A stretch of 40,742 nucleotides of DNA from Acidimicrobiia bacterium. Its GTDB lineage: Bacteria; Actinomycetota; Acidimicrobiia; Spongiisociales; Spongiisociaceae. The stretch covers positions 1 to 40,742 of the forward strand of contig WTGW01000220.1 in NCBI GenBank assembly GCA_011523395.1, in the 5' to 3' direction. Below are positions 24,923 to 32,144 of this stretch, one piece after another (the stretch's first letter is position 1; each line of letters starts with the position of its first letter). Both the position numbers and the translations under genes were made by a program. The notes beneath the pieces were generated by a model. It was not told the DNA's origin, searched no databases, and was given only the letters and a program-made list of their open reading frames with translations.

Positions 24923-25972
24923 ATGAACCCCCTTTACCTCGGGCATCTTCATAGGCTGGGTCCCGGATCCGGCTTGGAGGCGACGCTGAAGCGCTTTACC
25001 AACCTGGCCCTGGCCGCCCTCCTGATCGGGGCGATTGCCTCGGGGCTCATCTCCCAGGGACTCGGCACGGAGTGGTCCCGGGTCGCGACGATTGCCCACG
25101 GCGTGCTCGGGTTGTCCTTCCTGCTGCTGGTGCCATGGAAGTCGGGGGTGGCTCGAACCGGGTTCCGCAGGCGCCGCAAGGGAGCGATCTGGTCGGTCGC
25201 CCTGGTGGTGACGGTGGTGATCACCATCGGTTCCGGCCTGCTCCAGGTGGTGGGCACGACATCGCGGATCGGCCCGCTCACGACCATGCAGGTCCACATA
25301 GGGGCCGCCGTTCTCTCCGTGTTGCTGGTGGGCTGGCACTACGTCCGGCATCCCGTCCGGCCCCGCACCACCGACCTGAGCCGGCGCAACCTGCTGAGGA
25401 CCGGCGGCCTGGCCGCGGGGGCCGGGGTGGCGCTGGCCGGATGGGAGAGCGCCCTGGGCGTGTTCGACCTGCCCGGCTCCGAGCGGAGGTTCACCGGGTC
25501 GCACGAGCGGGGGAGCGGGAACCCGGCCCGGATGCCCGTCACGCAGTGGTTCACCGACAAGGTGCAGCGGCTCGACCGATTGGAAACCGAGGTAGGGGGC
25601 CGGGTGCTCGGACCGGACGACGTGAGCTCGTTACCGCTGGAGACGTTGGAAGCTACCCTCGACTGCACCGGTGGATGGCACTCGACCCAGCAATGGACGG
25701 GCGTCCGGTTGGATCGGCTTCTCGGAGAGGTGGATGGGGTGAGCATTCGCGTGCGTTCGGTCACCGGATACGAGCGCCGCTTCCCGGCCCGGGACGCGGA
25801 CAGTATCTGGCTGGCGTTCGAGGTGGGCGGCCAACCGCTGAGCGCGGGCCACGGCTACCCGGCTCGGATCGTGGCGCCGGGCCGGCGCGGCTTCTGGTGG
25901 GTCAAGTGGGTGGACTCCGTGACGGTTTCGGATGTTCCCTCCTGGTTCCAACCCCCGTTCCCGCTCACCTGA
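24923..25972 (+). CDS. membrane cytochrome b-like / molybdopterin oxidoreductase fusion
   Basis: 349 residues from ATG 24923; the start is uncertain because no strong ribosome site is seen. Four membrane spans (about 25-45, 54-72, 88-110 and 123-142) contain histidines (His59, His125, His139) that could bind haem as in small cytochrome b membrane proteins. A twin-arginine motif, DLSRRNLLRTGG (151-162), precedes another hydrophobic segment. The C-terminal 170 residues resemble the sulfite-oxidase-type molybdopterin domain, with LDCTGGWHSTQQW placing Cys248 as the likely molybdenum ligand. The architecture suggests an extracytoplasmic molybdoenzyme joined to its own electron-transfer anchor. 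The substrate is unknown. Confidence 0.8.
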   Translation: MNPLYLGHLHRLGPGSGLEATLKRFTNLALAALLIGAIASGLISQGLGTEWSRVATIAHGVLGLSFLLLVPWKSGVARTGFRRRRKGAIWSVALVVTVVITIGSGLLQVVGTTSRIGPLTTMQVHIGAAVLSVLLVGWHYVRHPVRPRTTDLSRRNLLRTGGLAAGAGVALAGWESALGVFDLPGSERRFTGSHERGSGNPARMPVTQWFTDKVQRLDRLETEVGGRVLGPDDVSSLPLETLEATLDCTGGWHSTQQWTGVRLDRLLGEVDGVSIRVRSVTGYERRFPARDADSIWLAFEVGGQPLSAGHGYPARIVAPGRRGFWWVKWVDSVTVSDVPSWFQPPFPLT

Positions 25973-25993
25973 CCCGATGACGAAGCCGCGATC

Positions 25994-27016
25994 GTGACCA
26001 GCCGGTACCGGCCGCCGAACGCCTTCGGCCGGCGGCGCCGGAGGGTCTGGTGGTGGCTGGCGCTGTTGCTGCTCGTCCTCATCGGGGGAGCGGTCCTGGT
26101 CAACAGCCGGGGCGTGGTCGTCCGACAGGAGACGGCCTTCTTCGACAGCGCCCGGATCGCCACGCAGGAGGTGGAGCAGGTAGCGGCCGGCTTCCGGCGG
26201 CTGGTGAGCACCGAGCTGCGGACCATCAACCGGGACGACTTCGACGTGCTGATGGACCGGCTGTCGGGGGAGATGGCGGACCAGGCGGAGATGTTCCAGT
26301 CGGTGGAGGCGCCGGAGTCGGCCTTCGCGGTCCGGGAGATGCTGGATCTGGCGTTCGCCGCGTGGGCGGCGGGCCTGGTCGAGTTCCGGGTGGCCGTCAC
26401 CGCGGTCACCGATGACCCGACCGGTTCGGTGCCGGTGGACCAGCTGGGCGGCGCCATCGCCCGGATCCGGGTGGGCGATCTGGTGTACGCCCGGTTCCTG
26501 GCTCGGGCGACCGGCATGCTGGACGAGCTGGGCATAGTCAACGAGATCCCGGCCGTCTCCTTCATCGTCGATCAGAGGCCGCTGCTTAACGGCGAGAGGC
26601 TGGCGCGGACCATCCGGAGCAGCACCGACATGGGGGTGCGCCGGGACGTGACCATCCTCCAGGTGGTATTCGAGCCGCTACCGGCCGGGGGACTGGGTGA
26701 AGAGGGAGAGATCCTGTTCCCAGCCACCCAACGCCTGCAGTTCAGCACGGTGATCGGCAACCGGGGGAACGTGGACCAGAAGGGCCTGATCGTCAACGCC
26801 AGCATCCGCTCGGAGGCGGGCGAGTCGCTGACCACCGTCGACAGCCACGCGCTGGACCTGGCGCCGGGAGAGATCGGATCGGTGCTGTTCGGGACCGAGT
26901 TGGTGGAGCCGGGCGCCGAGTACCTGCTGACCTTCAAACTGACCGTGGTGGAGGACGACCTGAACCCCGAGGACAACGTGTGGGAGTCGCTCATCCGGAT
27001 CAACCCGCCCGGCTAG
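25994..27016 (+). CDS. single-span extracytoplasmic protein, unknown function
   Basis: 340 residues from a GTG start, 21 bases after the oxidoreductase stop. A basic N-terminus (FGRRRRRVWWW) is followed by one membrane span at about 20-36. The next 170 residues are helical (AFFDSARIATQEVEQVAAGF onward). The C-terminal 100 residues look like an immunoglobulin/CARDB-type beta-sandwich (FSTVIGNRGNVDQKGL, then LDLAPGEIGSVLFGTELVEPG). The topology indicates a cell-surface protein anchored in the membrane with the bulk outside. I do not recognise a family. It may be co-transcribed with the oxidoreductase. Confidence 0.75.
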   Translation: MTSRYRPPNAFGRRRRRVWWWLALLLLVLIGGAVLVNSRGVVVRQETAFFDSARIATQEVEQVAAGFRRLVSTELRTINRDDFDVLMDRLSGEMADQAEMFQSVEAPESAFAVREMLDLAFAAWAAGLVEFRVAVTAVTDDPTGSVPVDQLGGAIARIRVGDLVYARFLARATGMLDELGIVNEIPAVSFIVDQRPLLNGERLARTIRSSTDMGVRRDVTILQVVFEPLPAGGLGEEGEILFPATQRLQFSTVIGNRGNVDQKGLIVNASIRSEAGESLTTVDSHALDLAPGEIGSVLFGTELVEPGAEYLLTFKLTVVEDDLNPEDNVWESLIRINPPG

Positions 27017-27091
27017 GCGTCCGCTCCGGGGCCGGGTCGCCTCCCCGGGCTCAGTCGGTAGCCGGCAGCCGGCGCTCGGCGGCCAGCGGTC

Positions 27092-27097
27092 TATAAT
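27092..27097 (+). promoter_or_regulatory. -10 element (TATAAT) upstream of serS
   Basis: A perfect TATAAT stands out from its G/C-rich surroundings 90 bases before the serS ATG. No -35 hexamer is recognisable 16-18 bases upstream. If used, the leader of about 85 bases would include the heptamer array at 27133-27167. Confidence 0.45.
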
Positions 27098-27132
27098 CCA
27101 ATATAAAGCGACAATGACCAACGAATACCTGT

Positions 27133-27167
27133 CAACTAGCGACTACCAACCAGCAACTACCAGCTAG
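27133..27167. repeat. heptamer array in the serS leader
   Basis: Five units in 7-base phase: CAACTAG, CGACTAC, CAACCAG, CAACTAC and CAGCTAG. The units are more A/T-rich than in the trx-region arrays but keep the C-x-x-C-x-A-x pattern. The array ends 20 bases before the serS ATG. Confidence 0.7.
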
Positions 27168-27187
27168 ATCAGGGATATCATCACGGG

Positions 27188-28465
27188 ATGATCGACATAA
27201 CGCTGCTGCGCGAGCAACCGGATGCCCTCAAGGCGTCGCTGGCCCGCCGCGGCCTGGATCTGGACGTCGACCTGATGGCGCAGATCGACCGGGCGCGGCG
27301 GAGGACCAGGGCGGAGGCCGAGTCGATGCGCGCCGAGCAGAAGAGCCTCAGCCGCAGCATTCCCCGTCTGGAGGGCGAGGCGAGGCAGGGCGCCATCGCC
27401 CAGGCCGGTGAGCTGGCCGCGAAATACCGCGCCGCCCTCGCCGAGGCCGATCACCTGGACGAGCAATTCCAGGCGCTCTGGATCAGGGTGCCCAACCCCG
27501 CCCATCCGTCGGCCGCGGACGGGTTGGTAGAGGAGGACGCGGTCGAGATCAAGCGGTGGGGGAGGGTTCGGGACTTCGACTTCCCGGTCAAGGACCACCG
27601 CGATCTAGGCACCGGGTTGGGGATGATCGACATCGAGCGGGCCGCCAAGGTGTCCGGCAGCCGCTTCGGGTACCTGACCGGGCCAGCGGTGATGCTCGAG
27701 TTCGCGCTGGTGAGGATGGCGCTCGAGCTGCTGGGCGGCAAGGGATTCACGCCCGTGGTCCCGCCGGTGCTGGTGCGCGAGGAGGCGCTGTTCGGCACCG
27801 GGTTCTTCCCGGATGACGATCAGCAGGTCTACGAGGTGGGCGTGGATTCGGGTGACGGACTGCGCTCCGACAACCTCTACCTGGTCGGTACCTCCGAGGT
27901 GTCCCTGGCCGCCTATCACGCCGGCGAGGTGCTCAACGAGGACGCCCTGCCGCTCCGTTACGCCGGCTTCTCCAGCTGCTTCCGCCGGGAGGCGGGGGCG
28001 CACGGCAAGGACACGGCGGGCATCTTCCGGGTTCACCAGTTCGACAAGGTGGAGATGTTCTCGTTCTGCCACCCCGAGCAATCCTGGGACGAGCACGAGA
28101 GGTTGCTGGCGATCGAGGAGCAGATCGTCCAGAGCCTCGAGATCCCCTACCGGGTGGTGAACGTGGCGGCGGGAGACCTCGGTTCATCGGCCGCGAAGAA
28201 GTACGACATCGAAGCCTGGATCCCCTCCCAGGGACGCTACCGGGAGATCACATCCTGCTCCAACACCACCGACTTCCAGAGTCGGCGGATGCGGATCCGG
28301 TACCGGACGGACCGGGGTAACCGGCTGGTGCATACGCTGAACGGGACGGCGGTGGCCGTGGGCCGGTTGCTGATCGCCCTGATGGAGAACCACCAGCAGG
28401 CCGACGGGTCTGTGGTGGTGCCGGAAGCCCTACGTGCCTACGCCGGATTCGACCGCATCGGCTGA
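27188..28465 (+). CDS. serS: serine--tRNA ligase
   Basis: 425 residues, ATG start. It charges tRNA-Ser with serine. The N-terminal coiled-coil arm is at about 25-100 (DLMAQIDRARRRTRAEAESM onward). The class II catalytic core has motif 2 (GFSSCFRREAGAHGKDT, then GIFRVHQFDKVEMF) and motif 3 (LNGTAVAVGRLLIALMENHQ), with the serine-binding TSEVSLAAYH segment. The arm recognises the long variable arm of tRNA-Ser. Four tRNA-Ser genes lie 5.5-12 kb downstream. The next gene begins inside its 3' end, so it is probably translated from the same message. Confidence 0.96.
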   Translation: MIDITLLREQPDALKASLARRGLDLDVDLMAQIDRARRRTRAEAESMRAEQKSLSRSIPRLEGEARQGAIAQAGELAAKYRAALAEADHLDEQFQALWIRVPNPAHPSAADGLVEEDAVEIKRWGRVRDFDFPVKDHRDLGTGLGMIDIERAAKVSGSRFGYLTGPAVMLEFALVRMALELLGGKGFTPVVPPVLVREEALFGTGFFPDDDQQVYEVGVDSGDGLRSDNLYLVGTSEVSLAAYHAGEVLNEDALPLRYAGFSSCFRREAGAHGKDTAGIFRVHQFDKVEMFSFCHPEQSWDEHERLLAIEEQIVQSLEIPYRVVNVAAGDLGSSAAKKYDIEAWIPSQGRYREITSCSNTTDFQSRRMRIRYRTDRGNRLVHTLNGTAVAVGRLLIALMENHQQADGSVVVPEALRAYAGFDRIG

Positions 28466-29111
28466 GCCTCCGGGCGCGCCGGTGGAGCGGCCGACGGATG
28501 CGATCTTCGCCAGGATCGCCCGGCGTTACGACCTGATCAACCGGTTGCTGGCAGCCGGAAGGGACCAGGCATGGCGCCGGTCGGTTATAGAGCGCCTGCC
28601 TCCGGGAAGGCTGCTGGATCTCGGCGCCGGCACCGGGGCGGCCGTGCCCCTGTTCGGCAGCCGGCAGGTGGTCGCCCTCGATCCGGTAACGCAGATGCTG
28701 GACCTCAACCCCACCGCCGCCCGCGTGGTGGGCAAGGGGGAGGACCTTCCGTTCCGAGACGGCGCCTTCGACGCCGTGTTCTCGGCGTTCGTCTTCCGCA
28801 ACCTGGACTCGGTGGAGGCCACGCTGGACGAGATCGCCCGGGTGCTACGTCCGGGAGGTTCGGCGGGTGTGGTGGGCCTCACCCGGCCCAAGGGCAAGGT
28901 GGCCGCCTCCCTCCATCGGGCTGGCTCGGCCGTCGTGGTTCCGATGGCAGGCGCCCTGATCAATGCCGTCGACGAGTACCGGTACCTCCACCGGTCGCTC
29001 GACAAGCTCCCCCCACCCGAGCAAATGTTCGCCGACCCACCCCTCCGCGTCGACCGGATGTGGCGGATGGGCCCCCTCGGCTTCGTCTACGGAGTGATCC
29101 TCACCAAGTAG
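28434..29111 (+). CDS. UbiE/MenG-type class I methyltransferase
   Basis: 225 residues if started at GTG 28434, overlapping serS by 32 bases; a GTG at 28482 (209 residues, 17 bases after the serS stop) is an alternative. Family features are FARIARRYDLINRLLAAGRDQAWR at the front, the SAM-binding motif LLDLGAGTGAAVP, the acidic motif VVALDP, EDLPFRDGAFDAVFSAFVFRN and the post-motif VLRPGG. This pattern fits demethylmenaquinone methyltransferase (menaquinone synthesis). Assignment to that step, rather than another lipophilic substrate, rests on similarity to the UbiE layout only. Confidence 0.82.
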   Translation: MPTPDSTASAEPPGAPVERPTDAIFARIARRYDLINRLLAAGRDQAWRRSVIERLPPGRLLDLGAGTGAAVPLFGSRQVVALDPVTQMLDLNPTAARVVGKGEDLPFRDGAFDAVFSAFVFRNLDSVEATLDEIARVLRPGGSAGVVGLTRPKGKVAASLHRAGSAVVVPMAGALINAVDEYRYLHRSLDKLPPPEQMFADPPLRVDRMWRMGPLGFVYGVILTK

Positions 29112-29145
29112 ACCTGTTTCATCAATGATTGAATCGCCACTCCGG

Positions 29146-29174
29146 GTTGGCAGAATTGCGGTGAGCCAACTTTT
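29146..29174 (+). terminator. weak hairpin with T run after the methyltransferase
   Basis: GTTGGC (29146-29151) pairs with GCCAAC (29165-29170) across a 13-base loop and is followed by TTTT. This would terminate the serS-methyltransferase message about 60 bases after the stop. The long loop makes it a weak candidate. Confidence 0.3.
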
Positions 29175-29211
29175 CGCGACTCGCCAACAGGGGTATCAAA
29201 CAACTCACAGC
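29168..29211. repeat. intergenic element shared with 21212-21254, copy B
   Basis: Starts AACTTTTCGCG and ends CTCACAGC, aligning with copy A in the gap upstream of the deacetylase gene. It lies between the methyltransferase and the small-protein/protease pair. Confidence 0.45.
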
Positions 29212-29263
29212 TATGTGATTCTACGTCTAAGCTTATGACCGAAGGCCTTGCGGAAGGAGTGAA

Positions 29264-29533
29264 ATGATGCCAGAGCTAAGCGCGTCGACATCATGGCAAC
29301 AGGCTATGAGCCACCTGACCTCCTTCAGAAACCACCAACTCCCCGACCTCTTGGATGACTACTACGGGGAATGGGCAGTGCTCGACGCCGTCAGTGGCGA
29401 ACTCCTCGGCATTCACCCTGCCCCTAAGGCTTTCGCCCTCGCCCGCGAGCGGCCGAGCGGCGAAGTTCTCCTCGAGCAAGTGTGCGAGCAGGGACCCATG
29501 GTCGTGGGAAGCGCCGCCCTTGTTGACCTTTGA
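29264..29533 (+). CDS. small partner protein of an aspartic protease pair
   Basis: 89 residues, ATG start with GGAAGGAG about 6 bases upstream, the clearest ribosome site in this region. The middle, YYGEWAVLDAVSGELLGIH, followed by an Ala/Arg-rich helix and VLLEQV, resembles the short DUF5678-like proteins often encoded just before retroviral-type aspartic proteases in prokaryotes. No catalytic residues are visible. Its last 11 bases overlap the TTG start of the protease gene in another frame, so the two are translationally coupled. It may be a small regulator, substrate or antitoxin-like partner; that is inference from the pairing. Confidence 0.7.
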   Translation: MMPELSASTSWQQAMSHLTSFRNHQLPDLLDDYYGEWAVLDAVSGELLGIHPAPKAFALARERPSGEVLLEQVCEQGPMVVGSAALVDL

Positions 29534-29945
29534 AGGTCCGTTCAGCTACGAACACCCGCCCGTCATCGAAGCGACCATTAGAGCACCCTTCCTGGAGAGT
29601 GCCCCTCAGAAGAGGGTCCGGGCGATGCTGGATACCGGATCAAATGTCTGCGTTGTCTCGTCGACCGTCCTCGCAGACCCTCCACTATCTTGGCTGGGCC
29701 CGGTCAATCTCATCACGTCGTCTGGTTCGAAGGACACGGTTTCCTACGGTGCAGCAGTAATCCTGCAAGACGGTGCAGATACCGCAGTGATCGAGCCAGC
29801 GAAGGTCGTCTATGGCGAACCCGTCGGTCATTACGAACTGATAATCGGGCGAGATGTTCTCAACCTTGGCACGCTAACAGTGGGCCACGGGAAGTTCGCG
29901 TTCCAGATCAACTCCGGACACCACGAACCCACCCATCATCCGTAG
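29523..29945 (+). CDS. retropepsin-like (clan AA) aspartic protease
   Basis: 140 residues from a TTG inside the end of the preceding gene. The catalytic motif DTGSNVCVV is at 37-45 and the C-terminal hallmark YELIIGRDVLNLGTL is at 104-118; this is the DTG ... IGRDxL layout of single-domain retroviral-type proteases, which work as dimers. The length (about 110-140) fits. A strand-rich start (PVIEATIRAPF) precedes the motif as in the family. There are no transposon or phage genes nearby, so it looks like a stand-alone bacterial protease. The target is unknown. The base composition looks less G/C-rich than in the surrounding housekeeping genes. Confidence 0.78.
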   Translation: MTFEGPFSYEHPPVIEATIRAPFLESAPQKRVRAMLDTGSNVCVVSSTVLADPPLSWLGPVNLITSSGSKDTVSYGAAVILQDGADTAVIEPAKVVYGEPVGHYELIIGRDVLNLGTLTVGHGKFAFQINSGHHEPTHHP

Positions 29946-30199
29946 TTATCCCACCGACTACGGCACACAGCAGCCAGCGAGACACACGTCCTGTCCTCCC
30001 TGCTTTGCGGAAGTGTCGGAGCAACCTACGGCGACGAATACGCTGCCAGACTCGGCCGAATCCTCGACCGTCTTCCAACCCAACACATGACCGCCACACG
30101 CCGCAGCTAATGGGCATACCGACGCCGGTCGTCCGTCACGCCACGCCTGCATCCCAGCGTTCACACGGCTTGCCCTCTCCTGATCGCCTGGTCAGAAGG

Positions 30200-30949
30200 T
30201 CAGGGAGAAGTCTCGTCCGGTTCTGCCGGGTTCGGGGCGGGGATGTGGAAGGGTGTGTCGAGCAGGGTTGCATACGTGATCACGAGTTGTTCGAGGGCGT
30301 TGGATTGGAGTACGGCTGTGGCGGGTCGGAGATCGACGATGGTGTATGTATCGGTTCCCAGCCGGATCTGTTGGCCTTCCTGGAGGTGTGAGGACAGGAC
30401 TCGCCCGGCGGCGATCGACTCGGCGACCGCGCGGCCGCCCAGCCCCGCGAGGAGGGCCGCCGCCAGCGCTGCCGAGAGGACCACCCCGGCGGTGAGCACG
30501 ATGAGGATGGTGGTCTCGACGCCGAGTTGGCCTAGCGCCAGGACGGTGGAGCCGGCGATGATGGTTGCTCGGAGGGTGCGCTCCGCCAGCCGGCTCTGGT
30601 TGCCGGTGGCGCGCTCGAACGCTCGGGCGATGGAGCGTGATGCGGCTGCTGCGACTGCGTAGCCCACGAGCAGGACAAGACCCGCGGCGATGACGTTTGG
30701 GAGCCAGCCGAGAACCTGGCTCGGTAGCGGTCTTAACGTGTCCGGGCTGAGGGTGGCCGTGGCGATGATGACACCGGTGGCGGTTGCCAGCCAGAAGAGG
30801 AAGAGGCTGGCCGGCACGGCGATCTCGCGTAGGGCGGTGCGGTTGGTTTCCCGCTGTAGGGAGCGGCGCAGCCAGGCGCCTCCGACCGCGCCCACCGATA
30901 GGCCGACCCCGACGGCTATTGCGGCGATCAGCCAATGGTTGTCAGGCAC
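30200..30949 (-). CDS. MscS-like membrane protein, third gene of the ECF operon
   Basis: 249 residues from a GTG that overlaps the end of the 102-residue gene. Membrane spans are at about 7-27, 46-66 and 82-102 (LPNVIAAGLVLLVGYAVAAA), and two more at about 128-172. The segment ALLAGLGGRAVAESIAAGRVL, then QEGQQIRLGTDTYTIVDLRP, matches the pore-helix-to-beta-domain transition of small-conductance mechanosensitive channels and the CmpX-like TM-helix family. The C-terminal cytosolic domain is short compared with MscS. The operon order sigma, small protein, channel suggests control by the ECF factor. Confidence 0.75.
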   Translation of the reverse strand: MPDNHWLIAAIAVGVGLSVGAVGGAWLRRSLQRETNRTALREIAVPASLFLFWLATATGVIIATATLSPDTLRPLPSQVLGWLPNVIAAGLVLLVGYAVAAAASRSIARAFERATGNQSRLAERTLRATIIAGSTVLALGQLGVETTILIVLTAGVVLSAALAAALLAGLGGRAVAESIAAGRVLSSHLQEGQQIRLGTDTYTIVDLRPATAVLQSNALEQLVITYATLLDTPFHIPAPNPAEPDETSP

Positions 30950-31250
30950 GGGGACTCCCTTGGTCGGGTTCGATGATCACTCTGGCGGTGCTGAACGGGA
31001 GCCCGATGAGGTCGGCGACCATCCAGGCTGTCTGCCTGTTCCGGAGCCGTTGCCTCACTCCCCGAGCGATGCGGTCCTCTAGGTCGGGGGGCACCTGCCA
31101 GAGAGCCTCCAGTCCGGTGCCGGTCCGTTCCGCACGCTCGAGTTCTTGGTCCAGGGCGCTCATCTCGAGGCCGAGGTCGTCCAAAGCAGAGGCCATGTCG
31201 AGGTCGTCGACGATCCGGCTCGGGGGTGCATTCGGCTGGGCTGCCTTCAT
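30942..31250 (-). CDS. 102-residue soluble protein between ECF sigma and channel
   Basis: Starts at ATG 31250, overlapping the sigma stop (ATGA). It is acidic and helical in the first half (DDLDMASALDDLGLEMSAL), followed by a segment with charged pairs (EDRIARGVRQRLRNRQTAW) and a mildly hydrophobic end. There is no membrane span, zinc motif or signal peptide. Its position directly after an ECF sigma gene suggests a soluble anti-sigma or co-regulator, but the sequence gives no family proof. Confidence 0.65.
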   Translation of the reverse strand: MKAAQPNAPPSRIVDDLDMASALDDLGLEMSALDQELERAERTGTGLEALWQVPPDLEDRIARGVRQRLRNRQTAWMVADLIGLPFSTARVIIEPDQGSPRA

Positions 31251-31795
31251 GGTTCACCTCGTTCGACAGCAGCGGCCAGGCGGCGGCGGGCACGGAGCAG
31301 CCGGATCTTGACCTGGCCGATCGTCACTCCAAGCACCTCGGCGATCTCATCGTATGTAAGACCTTCCCCTTCGCGCAATGCCATGATCGTGCGGGACAAG
31401 GGATCGAGCCGGGCGAAGGTGCGGATCGCAGCGTCCAGTTCGATGGCGGCAACGACTTGCCGTTCCGCACTCGGGGCGGTTCCTGGCGGTATCCATTCGG
31501 GATCCCATGGTCGCTCGCGGCTGGACCGGACCATCGAGACAGCGGTGTTGTGGACGATGCGCAGCAGCCAGCCCCGGAAGGAGCCGTCGCCGCGGAACGA
31601 GTCGAGTTTCAGCCAGGCCGTGATGGTTGCCTCCTGCACCACGTCCTCCGCCAGAGCGCTATCGCGCACTACGGCTATCGCGACCCTGTACATGGCTCGC
31701 CCATGTTCGTTGACGATCTCTGCAACGGCATCCGCTCCGGGGTCTAGCGGGGCCACCTTGGCGGCTTGGTCTCTGGTCAACGCCGAACCTTGCAC
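31247..31795 (-). CDS. ECF RNA polymerase sigma factor
   Basis: 182 residues from a GTG start. Region 2 is at about 25-95 (IVNEHGRAMYRVAIAVVRD, then LAEDVVQEATITAWLKLDSF and FRGWLLRIVHNTAVSMVRS). Region 4 is at about 120-175 (FARLDPLSRTIMALREGEG, then YDEIAEVLGVTIGQVKIRLLRARR). A 9-bp inverted repeat lies 23-54 bases upstream. A GTAAC/CATC pair read leftward would start transcription about at the GTG, so the message may be leaderless. It heads a three-gene operon with a small soluble protein and an MscS-like protein. Two further channel genes lie divergently beyond it. Confidence 0.88.
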   Translation of the reverse strand: MQGSALTRDQAAKVAPLDPGADAVAEIVNEHGRAMYRVAIAVVRDSALAEDVVQEATITAWLKLDSFRGDGSFRGWLLRIVHNTAVSMVRSSRERPWDPEWIPPGTAPSAERQVVAAIELDAAIRTFARLDPLSRTIMALREGEGLTYDEIAEVLGVTIGQVKIRLLRARRRLAAAVERGEP

Positions 31796-31817
31796 CTAAT
31801 GGATGTAACCCGACGCA

Positions 31818-31849
31818 GAAAGTTACACAGGAAATCCGGCGTAACTTTC
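31818..31849. promoter_or_regulatory. 9-bp inverted repeat, possible divergent ECF promoters
   Basis: GAAAGTTAC (31818-31826) and GTAACTTTC (31841-31849) are perfect inverted copies 14 bases apart. Reading rightward, GTAAC (31841-31845) is followed after 16 bases by CGTC (31862-31865). Reading leftward, GTAAC (31826-31822) is followed after 16 bases by CATC (31805-31802). GTAAC/GAAAC-N16-CGTC is the layout of several ECF promoters. Confidence 0.6.
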
Positions 31850-32144
31850 GGCTCTTCGATGCGTCCTTGTAATGAACCACCCACGGAGGAGGGCAGTGCT
31901 TCCCGCCCGACTGAAAGCTTCCAGCAGGCACGGCCGTAGGCGGCCTGGACCGCCCCGGTCTGCGAGAGGCGCCCCAGGCGGCTCGACCCGGATCGGTCGG
32001 CTGTTCCGGAATGTCTTGGAGGCCTGCGCGGGTTCTGCATCCAGGTGCGGCGGTTGGTCGGCAACCGTCAGCATCCGGGTTCAGTGCCCGCCAAGGCGAA
32101 GAACCACTTCCCAAACAACTGGACCGACGAAATGGAGGTAATAG
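31850..32144. other. leader region between ECF operon and channel gene
   Basis: About 295 bases precede the rightward channel gene. The frames here are Arg/Pro-rich and resemble no protein. If the rightward ECF promoter is used, a transcript starting near 31872 would have a leader of about 270 bases. I see no recognisable riboswitch. GGAGGTAATAG before the ATG at 32145 is a clear ribosome site. Confidence 0.5.

Noticed and set aside
27017-27187. T-box leader upstream of serS
   Set aside because: No T-box sequence (TGGNACCGCG) or specifier hairpin is present; the region holds heptamer repeats instead.
29981-30112. Open forward frame after the protease gene (contains SVGATYGDEYAARLG)
   Set aside because: It has no start codon or ribosome site and no recognised family. 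It could be a decayed gene end but cannot be supported.
31872-32141. Small forward frame upstream of the CmpX-like gene
   Set aside because: Arg/Pro-rich composition typical of non-coding high-GC DNA; no ribosome site.
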